A stretch of DNA of 34,436 nucleotides from Bacteroidota bacterium. GTDB taxonomy: Bacteria > Bacteroidota > Bacteroidia > NS11-12g > UBA955. This document shows positions 17,505 through 25,808 of the stretch, piece by piece. The stretch covers positions 1 to 34,436 of the forward strand of contig JABMMZ010000050.1 of the NCBI GenBank assembly GCA_013205405.1. Direction: 5' to 3'. Both the position numbers and the translations under genes were made by a program. The notes under the pieces are model-generated. The model ran no database searches and had not been told where the DNA came from. It was given only the letters and a program-made list of their open reading frames with translations. Numbering within the stretch: position 1 is the stretch's first letter; every line of letters starts with the position of its first letter.

Positions 17505-19976
17505 TTATTTGAGTATACTTAATGTACCTCTGAAATAATATTTTTTACCATTAATTCCTTCCACATTAATAACATATAAATAGACACTTTCTTGGCAAAT
17601 ACTATTTTTATAAGTGCCATTCCAATCGACTTCTCTGCCATTTGCTTCATGTATTTTCTCTCCCCAGCGGTTGAATATTTGCATCCTGATGTCTTTAATA
17701 TTTGAGCCTATTGGTTTGAAAGTGTTGTTTGTTTTATCATCATTAGGCGAAAAAGCATTGGGGATATAAATTGTTGCATCTGCGCATAATGAGAAATTTT
17801 GAATTTCTTGAATGTTTATATTAACTATTGAATCACATCCTAAATAATTAGTAAATTTATTTGAATATAGACCTACTTTAGTGAAATATTTTGAAGAAAA
17901 AAACAAAGTATCATTAGGGCAAATTTCAAAATTAAAATTTGATTCTGAATGTTGATTTACTTTTAAATTACTAGTTAATATCGAATCGCAGCCTAGGTAA
18001 TTTGTGAAGGTATCTTTATATACACCAGAACTGAAGTAGAATTTATTCTTTATTTTAAAAGTATCTCCTTTGCAAAGGGGAATATTTTTTAAATAATTTG
18101 ACAACGGATTGATTATAAGATTTGTTGTAACAATTGAATCGCAACCTAGATAATTTATTAGAGTATCTAAATATATCCCATTTGTTGTGCATATATGATT
18201 GTTTGTTTTATAACTTTGATTATAACATAAAGTAATTTTTTGATTAAAATAGGATTTTGAATTTACTTTTAAAATTGTTGTTAAAATAGAATCACATCCA
18301 TGATAATTAGTAAAAGTATCTAAATAAATTCCTGATTTTGAATATGTATTTCCCCCGATATTAAAAATTTGGTTTTCGCAAATTGAAATATTTTGAACAG
18401 AAAATGATTTAGAAATGATTTTTATTTTTATTTTATAAATTGTTTCACAACCTAATTTAGATTTAAATGTATCATAGTATATTCCATTATGATAATAAGA
18501 AATGTTGTTAATTTTTAAAGTATCACCATTGCATAAATTATATTTCATTGAATCTTTTTTGGTTACATTTTTTAAAATATTTGTAATAATAATAGAATCG
18601 CAACCAAGATGATTTATAACTTTATCAATATAAGTCCCAAATTTATTATACTTGTTTTTATTTACAATAATATAATCACTTTCGCAAATATAAAAAGTTT
18701 GCTTAAAAGTTGTTTTTTTTACAATTTTAACAATAATTTTTGTAACATGTACTGTATTAAAATTTATTCTTGTTGTATCATAATAAATTCCTGATTTTTT
18801 GTAATATTTATTACTAATTTTCAAAGAATCTCCATCACATAAAGTAATTGTTTGGTTTGCGTTTAGTATGTATTTTGTAGGACAAATTTGAATTCTATAA
18901 TCAGTTGGGTCTATTTGAAAAAAATCATCTCTACGGATATTTGTTAAATTCATCCAAATTGAATAACCTGGTTTTGATGCGCCACAAGCCCATAGTGTAT
19001 TATCTTTTTTAACAATATATGTGAATGTTTCGCCTGATAAAATATCAATTACATTTTCAGAAATTTTTAGTGGTTCTTGAATTTTATTTTCTTTTTTGTA
19101 TGCTAATTGACCATAGCTATTATCTCCCCATCCATAACAATTAAAATTTTGGTCTAAGGCTAAAAAGCTATACCCATCGCAACAAGCAGAAATTGCAACA
19201 ATATTTTTTATATTATTATATTTAAATGCGGTGTATTCTCCATTCTTGTTATTATATAAATTACCAGATATATCTAATGCAATAACATTGTAATTATTAG
19301 CCTTAATATCTAGAACATTTTTTATATTGTCTATTAATATTGGTAATTTATTATTCAAGGCACTAATTTTGCCTGAAACCATTATTGAACCATTTTTTAG
19401 AAGAATGTAAATAAAATAGTTCGAGATAGCAACTCTTGCTGCTGAATTAATATTTTGCATCTTTACTGGAATTTTTGAAAAAAGAATTTTCTCATTTTCC
19501 AAGCCAAATTCATTGTTTAAATTATTGCCCAAAGACCATACAGTACCATCATTTTTAACAAATGAAACATTGTATTCACCTGCATCTACAAATTTCACAT
19601 TGTCAATAACCTTAATAGGTGTTGAACCAAACTCACTACCCCAAACCCATCCTGTATTATCTTTTTTAATTACTGCCATATAATAGCCACATGTATAAAA
19701 TTTAACGTTGGTCATGCCAATAGCCTTTACAGCCAAAATTGTACTTGTTTTATTGCCATTGCCAAGTTGTCCTTTGCTATTATCTCCCCATCCAAATAAT
19801 TGATTAGAATCTCCACATACAGAATATCCAGAGTATGAGCCTACACTATAATTTGTTGGACTATACCATAATCGTCCTCCAAATCCATCACCAATCATAC
19901 TATTTTGTGCATTGATATTGCATGCAATAAAAAATAGAATTCCTAAATTTAATTTTGAAAGTATTTTTTTTAGCAT
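17505..19976 (-). CDS. secreted RCC1-propeller protein with seven GCDSI repeats and T9SS type B sorting domain
   Basis: This 823-residue cell-surface protein has four parts. A signal peptide ends near NINAQN (residues 1-25). RCC1-like blades fill ~50-340, with FGWGDNSKGQLGNG (61-74), NDGTVWSLGNN and YGWGDNSYGQLA; six or seven blades fit a complete beta-propeller. Seven units of exactly 51 residues follow (377-733), each with a Cys near its start and, except the first, a second in (L/H)GC(D/E)(S/T)I. The last ~85 residues (IYIPNAFSPNDD, MQIFNRWGEKI, WNGTY, VYLYVI) are the gliding-motility-associated C-terminal domain, a signal for export by the type IX system and anchoring on the surface. Function is unknown; a binding or adhesion role is inferred. 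The gene looks even more AT-rich than its neighbours. It is transcribed toward dnaE with 78 nt between them. Confidence 0.92.
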   Translation of the reverse strand: MLKKILSKLNLGILFFIACNINAQNSMIGDGFGGRLWYSPTNYSVGSYSGYSVCGDSNQLFGWGDNSKGQLGNGNKTSTILAVKAIGMTNVKFYTCGYYMAVIKKDNTGWVWGSEFGSTPIKVIDNVKFVDAGEYNVSFVKNDGTVWSLGNNLNNEFGLENEKILFSKIPVKMQNINSAARVAISNYFIYILLKNGSIMVSGKISALNNKLPILIDNIKNVLDIKANNYNVIALDISGNLYNNKNGEYTAFKYNNIKNIVAISACCDGYSFLALDQNFNCYGWGDNSYGQLAYKKENKIQEPLKISENVIDILSGETFTYIVKKDNTLWACGASKPGYSIWMNLTNIRRDDFFQIDPTDYRIQICPTKYILNANQTITLCDGDSLKISNKYYKKSGIYYDTTRINFNTVHVTKIIVKIVKKTTFKQTFYICESDYIIVNKNKYNKFGTYIDKVINHLGCDSIIITNILKNVTKKDSMKYNLCNGDTLKINNISYYHNGIYYDTFKSKLGCETIYKIKIKIISKSFSVQNISICENQIFNIGGNTYSKSGIYLDTFTNYHGCDSILTTILKVNSKSYFNQKITLCYNQSYKTNNHICTTNGIYLDTLINYLGCDSIVTTNLIINPLSNYLKNIPLCKGDTFKIKNKFYFSSGVYKDTFTNYLGCDSILTSNLKVNQHSESNFNFEICPNDTLFFSSKYFTKVGLYSNKFTNYLGCDSIVNINIQEIQNFSLCADATIYIPNAFSPNDDKTNNTFKPIGSNIKDIRMQIFNRWGEKIHEANGREVDWNGTYKNSICQESVYLYVINVEGINGKKYYFRGTLSILK
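17778..18848 (-). repeat. seven in-frame 153-bp repeats
   Basis: The codons for the GCDSI motif recur at exact 153-nt steps: matching bases at 17830, 17983, 18136, 18289, 18442 and 18595, with a degenerate seventh unit expected at 18748. There is no insertion or deletion between units although their DNA sequences differ considerably. The repeats encode residues 377-733 of the secreted protein. Confidence 0.9.
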
Positions 19977-20069
19977 AATGTTTAATTTCTTTTTTTAAAG
20001 ACACTAATCTAATTTAATTAGCTGCTTCAATTTTTGAAATAATTATTTAACCGAATTAAATTTTAACTG

Positions 20070-20077
20070 CATATTTG
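20070..20077 (+). promoter_or_regulatory. -7 box of cinA
   Basis: CATATTTG matches TAnnTTTG at five of six fixed positions and ends 12 nt before the ATG at 20090. No clear -33 partner is seen. Confidence 0.4.
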
Positions 20078-20089
20078 CACATAATTTAA

Positions 20090-21331
20090 ATGAGAGCAGA
20101 AATAATAACGGTAGGAGATGAATTGTTGATAGGTCAAGTAGTGGATAGTAACAGTGCGTGGCTTGGGCAAATGTTGAATAAATATGGCATTAAAATTCAC
20201 AGAATAAATTCTATTAGTGATAATGCAGAGGAGATAAAAACGCAATTAACAGAATGTTTGCAACGCAGCGAGATAATAATAATGACCGGTGGATTAGGAC
20301 CAACCAAAGATGATATTACCAAAAAAACGTTAGTTGAATATTTTAAAATGGGATGGCGATTAGATGAAGCAGTAATGGCTCAATTGGTAGCCTTTTATAA
20401 AAATAGAGGTAGAGAAATGTTGGAGGTAAATAAACTTCAAGCGGATTTGCCAGATGGCTGTAAAACACTCTTTAACTTTTGGGGAACTGCCCCAGGTATG
20501 TGGTTTGATATAGGAGAAAAAGTGCTTATAAGTATGCCGGGCGTACCTTACGAAATGAAAAATATTTTTGAGTTTAATACTTTGCCACTTATTGCTGAAA
20601 AATTTAAACAACCCAAATTATTTCATAAAACAATTGTAACTATAAATATTGCTGAATCTATATTGGCAAAAAGAATTGAACATATTGAAGATGCATTGCC
20701 GAGTTATATTAAACTAGCTTATTTGCCCAATTGGAATATGGTTCGTTTACGACTAACTGGTACCGAGCAAATAGGCGAGGATATTGTTGCAAAAATAGAT
20801 TCAATAACCAATGAAATACATCAGATATTAGGAGATTCTATTGTTGCTTTCAAAGATTTAAGCATGGCTGAAATTGCCTTTGAATTATTGAGTGAGAAAA
20901 ACAAAACTTTGAGTGTTGCCGAAAGTTGCACGGGAGGTTATATTTCTCATCAAATGACGCAAATATCTGGAGCTTCCAAGGTATTTGTTGGTTCTGTGGT
21001 AAGTTATAGTAACTCAGTAAAACACCATCAATTAGGTGTAGAAAGTACATTGTTTGAAACAGTTGGTGCCGTTAGCGAGCAAGTAGTTATTCAAATGGTA
21101 GAAGGAGTAAGAGAAAGATTAGATACCGATTACGCAATAGCTGTATCGGGTATAGCTGGACCAAATGGCGGTAGTGAAGATAAGCCTGTTGGCACGGTTG
21201 TAATAGGTGTATGTAGTAACGATAAAACCGTAGTAAGAACTTGGCATTTTATTGGTGATAGAATGAATGTAATTGGTAGATCTAACAACATGGCTTTTGA
21301 TATGCTCAGAAAGCTTATTTTAGAAAACTAG
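20090..21331 (+). CDS. cinA: CinA-family nicotinamide-nucleotide amidase with molybdopterin-binding-like domain
   Basis: The 413-residue protein has the two CinA domains. The N-terminal MoaB/MogA-like domain starts ITVGDELLIGQVVDSNSAWL and contains MTGGLGPTKDDITK (~64-77) and SMPGVPYEM. The C-terminal amidase domain (~255-413) has VAESCTGGYISHQMT, VVSYSNSVK and GIAGPNGGSEDKPVGTV. The amidase recycles the pyridine nucleotide by-product NMN to nicotinate mononucleotide; the N-terminal domain of some CinA proteins hydrolyses ADP-ribose. The 'competence' name is historical. The length is normal. Its stop directly abuts the stop of the ABC exporter on the other strand (21331/21332). Confidence 0.96.
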   Translation: MRAEIITVGDELLIGQVVDSNSAWLGQMLNKYGIKIHRINSISDNAEEIKTQLTECLQRSEIIIMTGGLGPTKDDITKKTLVEYFKMGWRLDEAVMAQLVAFYKNRGREMLEVNKLQADLPDGCKTLFNFWGTAPGMWFDIGEKVLISMPGVPYEMKNIFEFNTLPLIAEKFKQPKLFHKTIVTINIAESILAKRIEHIEDALPSYIKLAYLPNWNMVRLRLTGTEQIGEDIVAKIDSITNEIHQILGDSIVAFKDLSMAEIAFELLSEKNKTLSVAESCTGGYISHQMTQISGASKVFVGSVVSYSNSVKHHQLGVESTLFETVGAVSEQVVIQMVEGVRERLDTDYAIAVSGIAGPNGGSEDKPVGTVVIGVCSNDKTVVRTWHFIGDRMNVIGRSNNMAFDMLRKLILEN

Positions 21332-23104
21332 TTAATGATTTTGTTTTATAAATAGTTCAGCATAATAACCTCTAAATGCAATCAATGCGTCATGATTTCC
21401 TTGTTCTAAAATACGTCCTTTATCTAAAACGATAATATTATTGCAATGCATAACACTGCTTAATCTGTGACTTATTATAACACCAGTTTTATTTTTTAAT
21501 TCGGAAGTTAAATGGCTAATTATTTTCTTTTCAGTTTCATGGTCAATAGCCGATAAGCAATCATCAAATATTAAAATGTCTGGATTTTTTATTAAAGCTC
21601 TGGCTATAGCAATTCTTTGCTTTTGTCCACCAGATAATGTAATACCTCTTTCGCCAACAACGGTGTTATAGCCATCCTTAAAATTAATAATATTGTCATG
21701 CACTTCTGCTAGTTGAGCATATTTAATAAGTGTTTCTTCAGTTGGCGTTTCATCCAATCCAAAGGCAATATTCTGACCAATTGTATCTGAAAACAAAAAT
21801 ACATCTTGGGGTACATAACCTATTTGTTGTCTATAATCTTTTAAATTCAAGGATGTAATATCTTCATTATCAATATTAATAGTACCTTCTTTTGTTTCTA
21901 TAAGTCGCAGAAGTAAGGATGCAATTGTGCTTTTTCCGCTACCTGTATGACCAATTATACCCAGCGATTTACTTTTTTCTAACTTAAATGAAATCTTATT
22001 TAATGCCAATTCAGTTTTGTCATCATATTGAAAGCTTACGTTATTAAATTCTATATTTTGGGAAAATATAAATGGCGTATTATTAGTGTTTACTATTTGG
22101 GGTTTTTGAAGTAAAAATTCATCAATTCGTTTTTGGGAGGCAGTTGCTCTTTGCACTAAACTTGTAACCCAGCCTAAACTGGCTACTGGCCAAGTTAATA
22201 AATTAACATAGATAACAAATTCTGCAATATTGCCAAAGGTAAAAGTGCCGTTTATTACCCCTTTACCACCTAAGTAAATAGTAATTAAAGTACTCAAACT
22301 TACTAGTATGAGCATCAAAGGATTGAATAAAGAATCTACTAAGGTTAACGACATTTTATGATTGCGGTAACTATCGCTTTCAGATTCTAGTTGATTATAA
22401 AAAGTTTTTTCAGTAGCAAAAAATTTAATGACCCGAATACCAGAAAATGTTTCTTGCGCTAAAGTGGTTATGTCACTTAATTTTTCTTGTATTTCATCAC
22501 TTTTTTTATTAATTATTTCGCTTACATAGTATATGGAAATAGAAAGTATAGGTAAAGGTAAAAGCACCCAAATACTGAGTTCTAAATTTACATTTACCAT
22601 CATAAATATTACTGTAATAAAAGTAAATACCAGATTAATAATATACATAATTGCGGGCCCTACATACATTCTTACTCTGCTAACGTCCTCACTTAATCTA
22701 TTCATTAAATCGCCCGTAAAATTTTTTCTGTAAAAATTTTGCGAAAGTAATTGGTAGTGCTTGTAAATATCATTTTTCAAATCAAATTCTATTTTGCGTG
22801 ACATTACTATAAGTGTTTGACGCATAAAAAACATGAATATGCCTCGAATAACAGAAGCCAATAAAATTAAGCCGCCAAACCAAAGCGCTGTATTTAGTAG
22901 TGATTGAGAAAAAATGAAATACGCATCATTGCTTTTATAGTTTGGTAAAAATGAAGCTTGCAGTGCTGTTTGGTCTAGTACCTGACGAACGAGATAGGGA
23001 ATAAAAACGTTAAAAATATTTGAAAGTACTACAAATAAAAAACCGCCAATAAGCAGCCATTTATAGCGAACAAAGTATTTATTAAGCGATAAAAGAGATT
23101 TCAA
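21332..23104 (-). CDS. ABC exporter half-transporter (MsbA/MdlA-like, transmembrane domain fused to ATPase)
   Basis: This 590-residue half-transporter has an N-terminal membrane domain with about six helices (~17-320) and a C-terminal ATPase: Walker A IGHTGSGKST, Q-loop YVPQDVFLFSDT, signature LSGGQKQRIAIARAL, Walker B LIFDDCLSAID, H-loop ISHRL. The residue after Walker B is Asp where most exporters have catalytic Glu. The cargo cannot be told; lipids, peptides or drugs are all possible. The start codon is TTG at 23104 (MKSLLSLNKYF): the frame holds a stop at 23119-23117 and no ATG before the first helices, and this N-terminus fits Bacteroidota relatives. A perfect -7 box lies only 7 nt upstream, so the mRNA would be nearly leaderless. 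Confidence 0.93.
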   Translation of the reverse strand: MKSLLSLNKYFVRYKWLLIGGFLFVVLSNIFNVFIPYLVRQVLDQTALQASFLPNYKSNDAYFIFSQSLLNTALWFGGLILLASVIRGIFMFFMRQTLIVMSRKIEFDLKNDIYKHYQLLSQNFYRKNFTGDLMNRLSEDVSRVRMYVGPAIMYIINLVFTFITVIFMMVNVNLELSIWVLLPLPILSISIYYVSEIINKKSDEIQEKLSDITTLAQETFSGIRVIKFFATEKTFYNQLESESDSYRNHKMSLTLVDSLFNPLMLILVSLSTLITIYLGGKGVINGTFTFGNIAEFVIYVNLLTWPVASLGWVTSLVQRATASQKRIDEFLLQKPQIVNTNNTPFIFSQNIEFNNVSFQYDDKTELALNKISFKLEKSKSLGIIGHTGSGKSTIASLLLRLIETKEGTINIDNEDITSLNLKDYRQQIGYVPQDVFLFSDTIGQNIAFGLDETPTEETLIKYAQLAEVHDNIINFKDGYNTVVGERGITLSGGQKQRIAIARALIKNPDILIFDDCLSAIDHETEKKIISHLTSELKNKTGVIISHRLSSVMHCNNIIVLDKGRILEQGNHDALIAFRGYYAELFIKQNH

Positions 23105-23111
23105 AGTGGGG

Positions 23112-23119
23112 CAAAATTA
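23112..23119 (-). promoter_or_regulatory. -7 box of the ABC exporter gene
   Basis: The minus strand reads TAATTTTG, a perfect TAnnTTTG, ending 7 nt before the TTG start codon at 23104. No -33 TTTG at the usual distance is visible. Confidence 0.5.
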
Positions 23120-23208
23120 ATTCAAATTACCGATTCTGATGAAATAATTATTGATTCCATAGAATGTTTCAACTCTTTAAAAACTAAAATGTATTTTAAA
23201 GTTATGAC

Positions 23209-23217
23209 TTATCCACA
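23209..23217 (+). other. single DnaA-box match
   Basis: TTATCCACA is a perfect match to the DnaA box TTATNCACA and lies in the spacer between the ABC exporter and the hydrolase-parAB cluster. It is alone: I see no second box or unwinding-type repeat nearby. One match is expected by chance in a window of this size, so it is only noted. Confidence 0.25.
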
Positions 23218-23293
23218 ATTTTATAACGTTTTTGGCAGGTGCATTTGGGGAAAAGTATAAAGACTTTTGTTATTTATCTCAAAACCTTAAACC

Positions 23294-23301
23294 TATTTTT
23301 G
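23294..23301 (+). promoter_or_regulatory. -7 box of the hydrolase-parAB cluster
   Basis: TATTTTTG is a perfect TAnnTTTG, 24 nt before the ATG at 23326. A TTTG at 23266-23269 lies 24 nt further up, somewhat beyond the usual spacing. The box falls inside the frame extending upstream to a TTG at 23239, which argues that the ATG at 23326 is the true start. Confidence 0.5.
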
Positions 23302-23325
23302 AAAATTAAATTTTATAGTTTCAAA

Positions 23326-24006
23326 ATGCAAATAAAATATTACGGTCATTCTTGTTTTAGTGTTAATGTAGGTGAAAAAGTTTTACTTTTTGATCCTTTT
23401 ATTTCTCCAAATGAATTAGCAAATAACATAGATATTATGACCTTAAAGGTAGATTATATTTTAATAAGTCATGCGCATTTCGATCATATTGCCGATGTTG
23501 TAGCCATAGCAAAAAATTGCAATGCTACAATTGTAGCCAATTGGGAAATAGGCGCTTGGGCAGAAGCGCAAGGCATAGAAAAAGTGCACAGAATGAATAT
23601 TGGCGGATTTTGGGAGTTTGATTTTGGTAAACTACAAATGGTTAAAGCAGTTCATTCTAGTTCTTTTCCTGATGGTAGTTACGGTGGTAATCCAGTTGGA
23701 TTTGTGATATCTGGAACTGATAAAACTTTTTACTATAGTGGCGATACAGCGCTTAATTTAGATATGCAATTAATACCGCAAAGACATAATTTAGATTTTG
23801 CATTTTTGCCTATCGGTAATTGCTATACAATGGATGTAACAGATGCTGTAACAGCGAGTAATTTTATAAAATGCAACCATATAATTGGTATGCATTACGA
23901 TACTTTTGGTTATATAAAAATTAATCACCAAGATGCTATCAATCAGTTTAATATTGCAGGTAAAATATTAACTTTAATGAATATTGAACAAACTTTAGAA
24001 TTTTAA
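23326..24006 (+). CDS. UPF0173-type metal-dependent hydrolase, metallo-beta-lactamase fold
   Basis: Starting at ATG 23326 gives 227 residues beginning MQIKYYGHSCF, the usual start of UPF0173 proteins; an upstream TTG would add 29 residues of non-family sequence across the promoter. Metal-binding motifs are SHAHFDHIAD (the HxHxDH core), a His in KAVHSSSFPDG, the Asp in YYSGDTAL, and the C-terminal His in GMHYDTF. The protein is cytoplasmic with no signal peptide. Family members such as UlaG-like lactonases are hydrolases, but the substrate here is unknown. It is followed after only 9 nt by parA, so the two are probably co-transcribed. Confidence 0.93.
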   Translation: MQIKYYGHSCFSVNVGEKVLLFDPFISPNELANNIDIMTLKVDYILISHAHFDHIADVVAIAKNCNATIVANWEIGAWAEAQGIEKVHRMNIGGFWEFDFGKLQMVKAVHSSSFPDGSYGGNPVGFVISGTDKTFYYSGDTALNLDMQLIPQRHNLDFAFLPIGNCYTMDVTDAVTASNFIKCNHIIGMHYDTFGYIKINHQDAINQFNIAGKILTLMNIEQTLEF

Positions 24007-24015
24007 ATATAATAA

Positions 24016-24816
24016 ATGGGAAAAATAATTGCAATTGCAAATCAAAAGGGTGGCGTAGGAAAAACCACAACAGCTATTAACTTAGCAGCAAGTTTAGCGG
24101 TATTAGAATACAAAACTCTATTAGTAGATGCAGATCCTCAATCTAATTCTACTTCTGGTATCGGTTTCGATCCTCAAAATATCAAAGTAGGCTTATATGA
24201 ATGTTTAATAAATGAAATGCCTGCCAAAGATGTAATTCTGAAAACAGATATAAAATATTTAGATTTATTACCTTCAAATATTAACTTAGTAGGTGCCGAG
24301 CTTGAAATGGTAGATTTACCTAGCAGAGAAAAAGTATTGCGTAAAGTATTTGAACCACTAAAAAAAGAATATGATTTTATTATAATAGATTGCTTGCCTT
24401 CATTAGGATTAATTACAACCAACTCGCTTTCTGCTGCCGATTCAGTTATTATTCCGGTACAATGTGAGTATTTTGCATTAGAGGGTTTAGGTAAGTTGTT
24501 AAATACTATTCGTATTGTTCAAAAGGAACTAAACAAAGGTTTGAATATAGAAGGCATTCTTTTAACAATGTATGATTCACGCTTGCGTTTGAGTAATCAT
24601 GTGGTAGAAGATGTTAAAATGCATTTTCAAAATATAGTATTTGATACTATTATTCCACGTAATACTAAATTGAGTGAAGCGCCTAGCTTTGGTATACCTG
24701 TAGTAATACATGATGTATCAAGTAAAGGTTCTACAACCTATTTGAATTTAGCAAGAGAGGTTTTGCAGCGCAATGGCTTAACGAAAGGCGTGGGTAAGGA
24801 TACAGTCGTTAGTTGA
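24016..24816 (+). CDS. parA: chromosome partitioning ATPase ParA (Soj)
   Basis: The 266-residue protein has the deviant Walker A of ParA at residues 11-18 (KGGVGKTT, with signature Lys11 and Lys16), the A' motif [10 protein letters not shown], and Walker [26 protein letters not shown] is also typical. The length and lack of an N-terminal DNA-binding domain make it a chromosomal (type Ib-like) ParA. ATP-bound dimers coat the nucleoid and are released by ParB bound at parS. parB follows, its ATG 86 nt downstream, and the hydrolase gene precedes by 9 nt. No parS palindrome (TGTTTCACGTGAAACA) was found in the window by eye. Confidence 0.97.
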   Translation: MGKIIAIANQKGGVGKTTTAINLAASLAVLEYKTLLVDADPQSNSTSGIGFDPQNIKVGLYECLINEMPAKDVILKTDIKYLDLLPSNINLVGAELEMVDLPSREKVLRKVFEPLKKEYDFIIIDCLPSLGLITTNSLSAADSVIIPVQCEYFALEGLGKLLNTIRIVQKELNKGLNIEGILLTMYDSRLRLSNHVVEDVKMHFQNIVFDTIIPRNTKLSEAPSFGIPVVIHDVSSKGSTTYLNLAREVLQRNGLTKGVGKDTVVS

Positions 24817-24902
24817 TAGTTATTGATTATTAGTATAACCGGAGTATAAAAAATCCATTTCCTTTGGAAAGAGATTTAGGGATAGAAAAAAAAGAAAAAA
24901 AA

Positions 24903-25808
24903 ATGGCAACAGTAAATAAATTAAAAAAAGGAGGATTAGGAAGAGGATTATCAGCATTGTTGCATAATGCAGATACAGATATTACATTAAGTGCAGAGTA
25001 TTCTGGATCTAGTCATATAGCCACTATTGAAATTAGTCAGATAGAAGCAAATCCATTTCAACCGAGAACAGAATTTGAGCAAAAAGCATTGGAAGAATTG
25101 TCGGAATCTATAAAGATTCATGGCCTAATACAGCCAGTTACAGTGCGCAAAATGGGGTATGATAAATATCAATTAATTAGCGGAGAACGCAGAACTAGAG
25201 CAAGTATATTAGCTGGATTAGAGCGCATACCTGCTTATGTAAGAATAGCCAACGATCAAGAAATGTTGGAAATGGCTTTGATAGAAAATATTCAAAGAGA
25301 AAATTTGAATCCTATTGAGGTATCGTTAAGTTACAAAAGATTACTGGAAGAGTGCAGTTTAAAACAAGAAGAACTAGGAGAACGTGTAGGAAAAGATAGA
25401 AGCACAGTGAGCAATTATTTGCGCTTACTTAAATTGCCAGAAGAAATTCAACTGGCCTTACAAACCCATAAACTAACCATGGGGCATGCTAAAGTTATTT
25501 TAGGTGTAGAGGATATGGACGAGCAAATTGTTTTATACAAACGTATAGAGCAAGATAGCCTAAGTGTAAGAGCTAGTGAAGAAATCGTAAAACAAGCAAA
25601 AGCAGAAAAATTCAACGGCTCCTTATTTGAAAAAGTAGGCGTTAAAAAAGTAGAGATAGACGATGCTTTAAAATTTAAAATGGAGAAATTATCATCTCAA
25701 TTAAATACTACGACTACTATTAAAAGCAAGGGAGTAAAAGGTGAAATTGTAATTTCATATAAAAATTACGAAGAATTGGAACGCATTTTGAATGTGTTAG
25801 CTAATTAA
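24903..25808 (+). CDS. parB: chromosome partitioning protein ParB
   Basis: From ATG 24903 the protein has 301 residues. It opens MATVNKLKKGGLGRGLSALL, the N-terminal motif that stimulates ParA, so the earlier TTG at 24864 is rejected. Next come a ParB/Sulfiredoxin-like CTPase domain (~40-130) with the arginine patch GERRTRA (94-100) and ENIQRENLNPIE, a helix-turn-helix (RVGKDRSTVSNYLRLLKLP), and a C-terminal dimerisation segment (ISYKNYEELERILNVL). ParB loads on parS and spreads as a CTP-dependent clamp. An A-rich stretch (24886-24902) precedes the ATG in place of a Shine-Dalgarno sequence. The DUF5683 gene starts directly after its stop codon. Confidence 0.97.
   Translation: MATVNKLKKGGLGRGLSALLHNADTDITLSAEYSGSSHIATIEISQIEANPFQPRTEFEQKALEELSESIKIHGLIQPVTVRKMGYDKYQLISGERRTRASILAGLERIPAYVRIANDQEMLEMALIENIQRENLNPIEVSLSYKRLLEECSLKQEELGERVGKDRSTVSNYLRLLKLPEEIQLALQTHKLTMGHAKVILGVEDMDEQIVLYKRIEQDSLSVRASEEIVKQAKAEKFNGSLFEKVGVKKVEIDDALKFKMEKLSSQLNTTTTIKSKGVKGEIVISYKNYEELERILNVLAN

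Noticed and set aside
17778-18848. Regular 153-nt repeats as a CRISPR array or satellite
   Set aside because: They are in frame, encode a coherent repeated protein domain and have diverged at DNA level.
23239-23325. 29-residue N-terminal extension of the metallo-hydrolase from a TTG
   Set aside because: The family starts at MQIKYYGHSC, and the extension overlaps a perfect -7 box.
23105-23325. Replication origin near parAB
   Set aside because: Only one DnaA box and no cluster or unwinding element; one match is expected by chance in this window.
24858-24870. TTTCC-TTT-GGAAA hairpin between parA and parB as a parS site or terminator
   Set aside because: It does not resemble the parS consensus, has only 5 bp arms, and no T-run follows.
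24864-24902. 13-residue extension of ParB from a TTG
   Set aside because: ParB proteins start with the Lys-rich GLGRGLSALL region, as given by ATG 24903.
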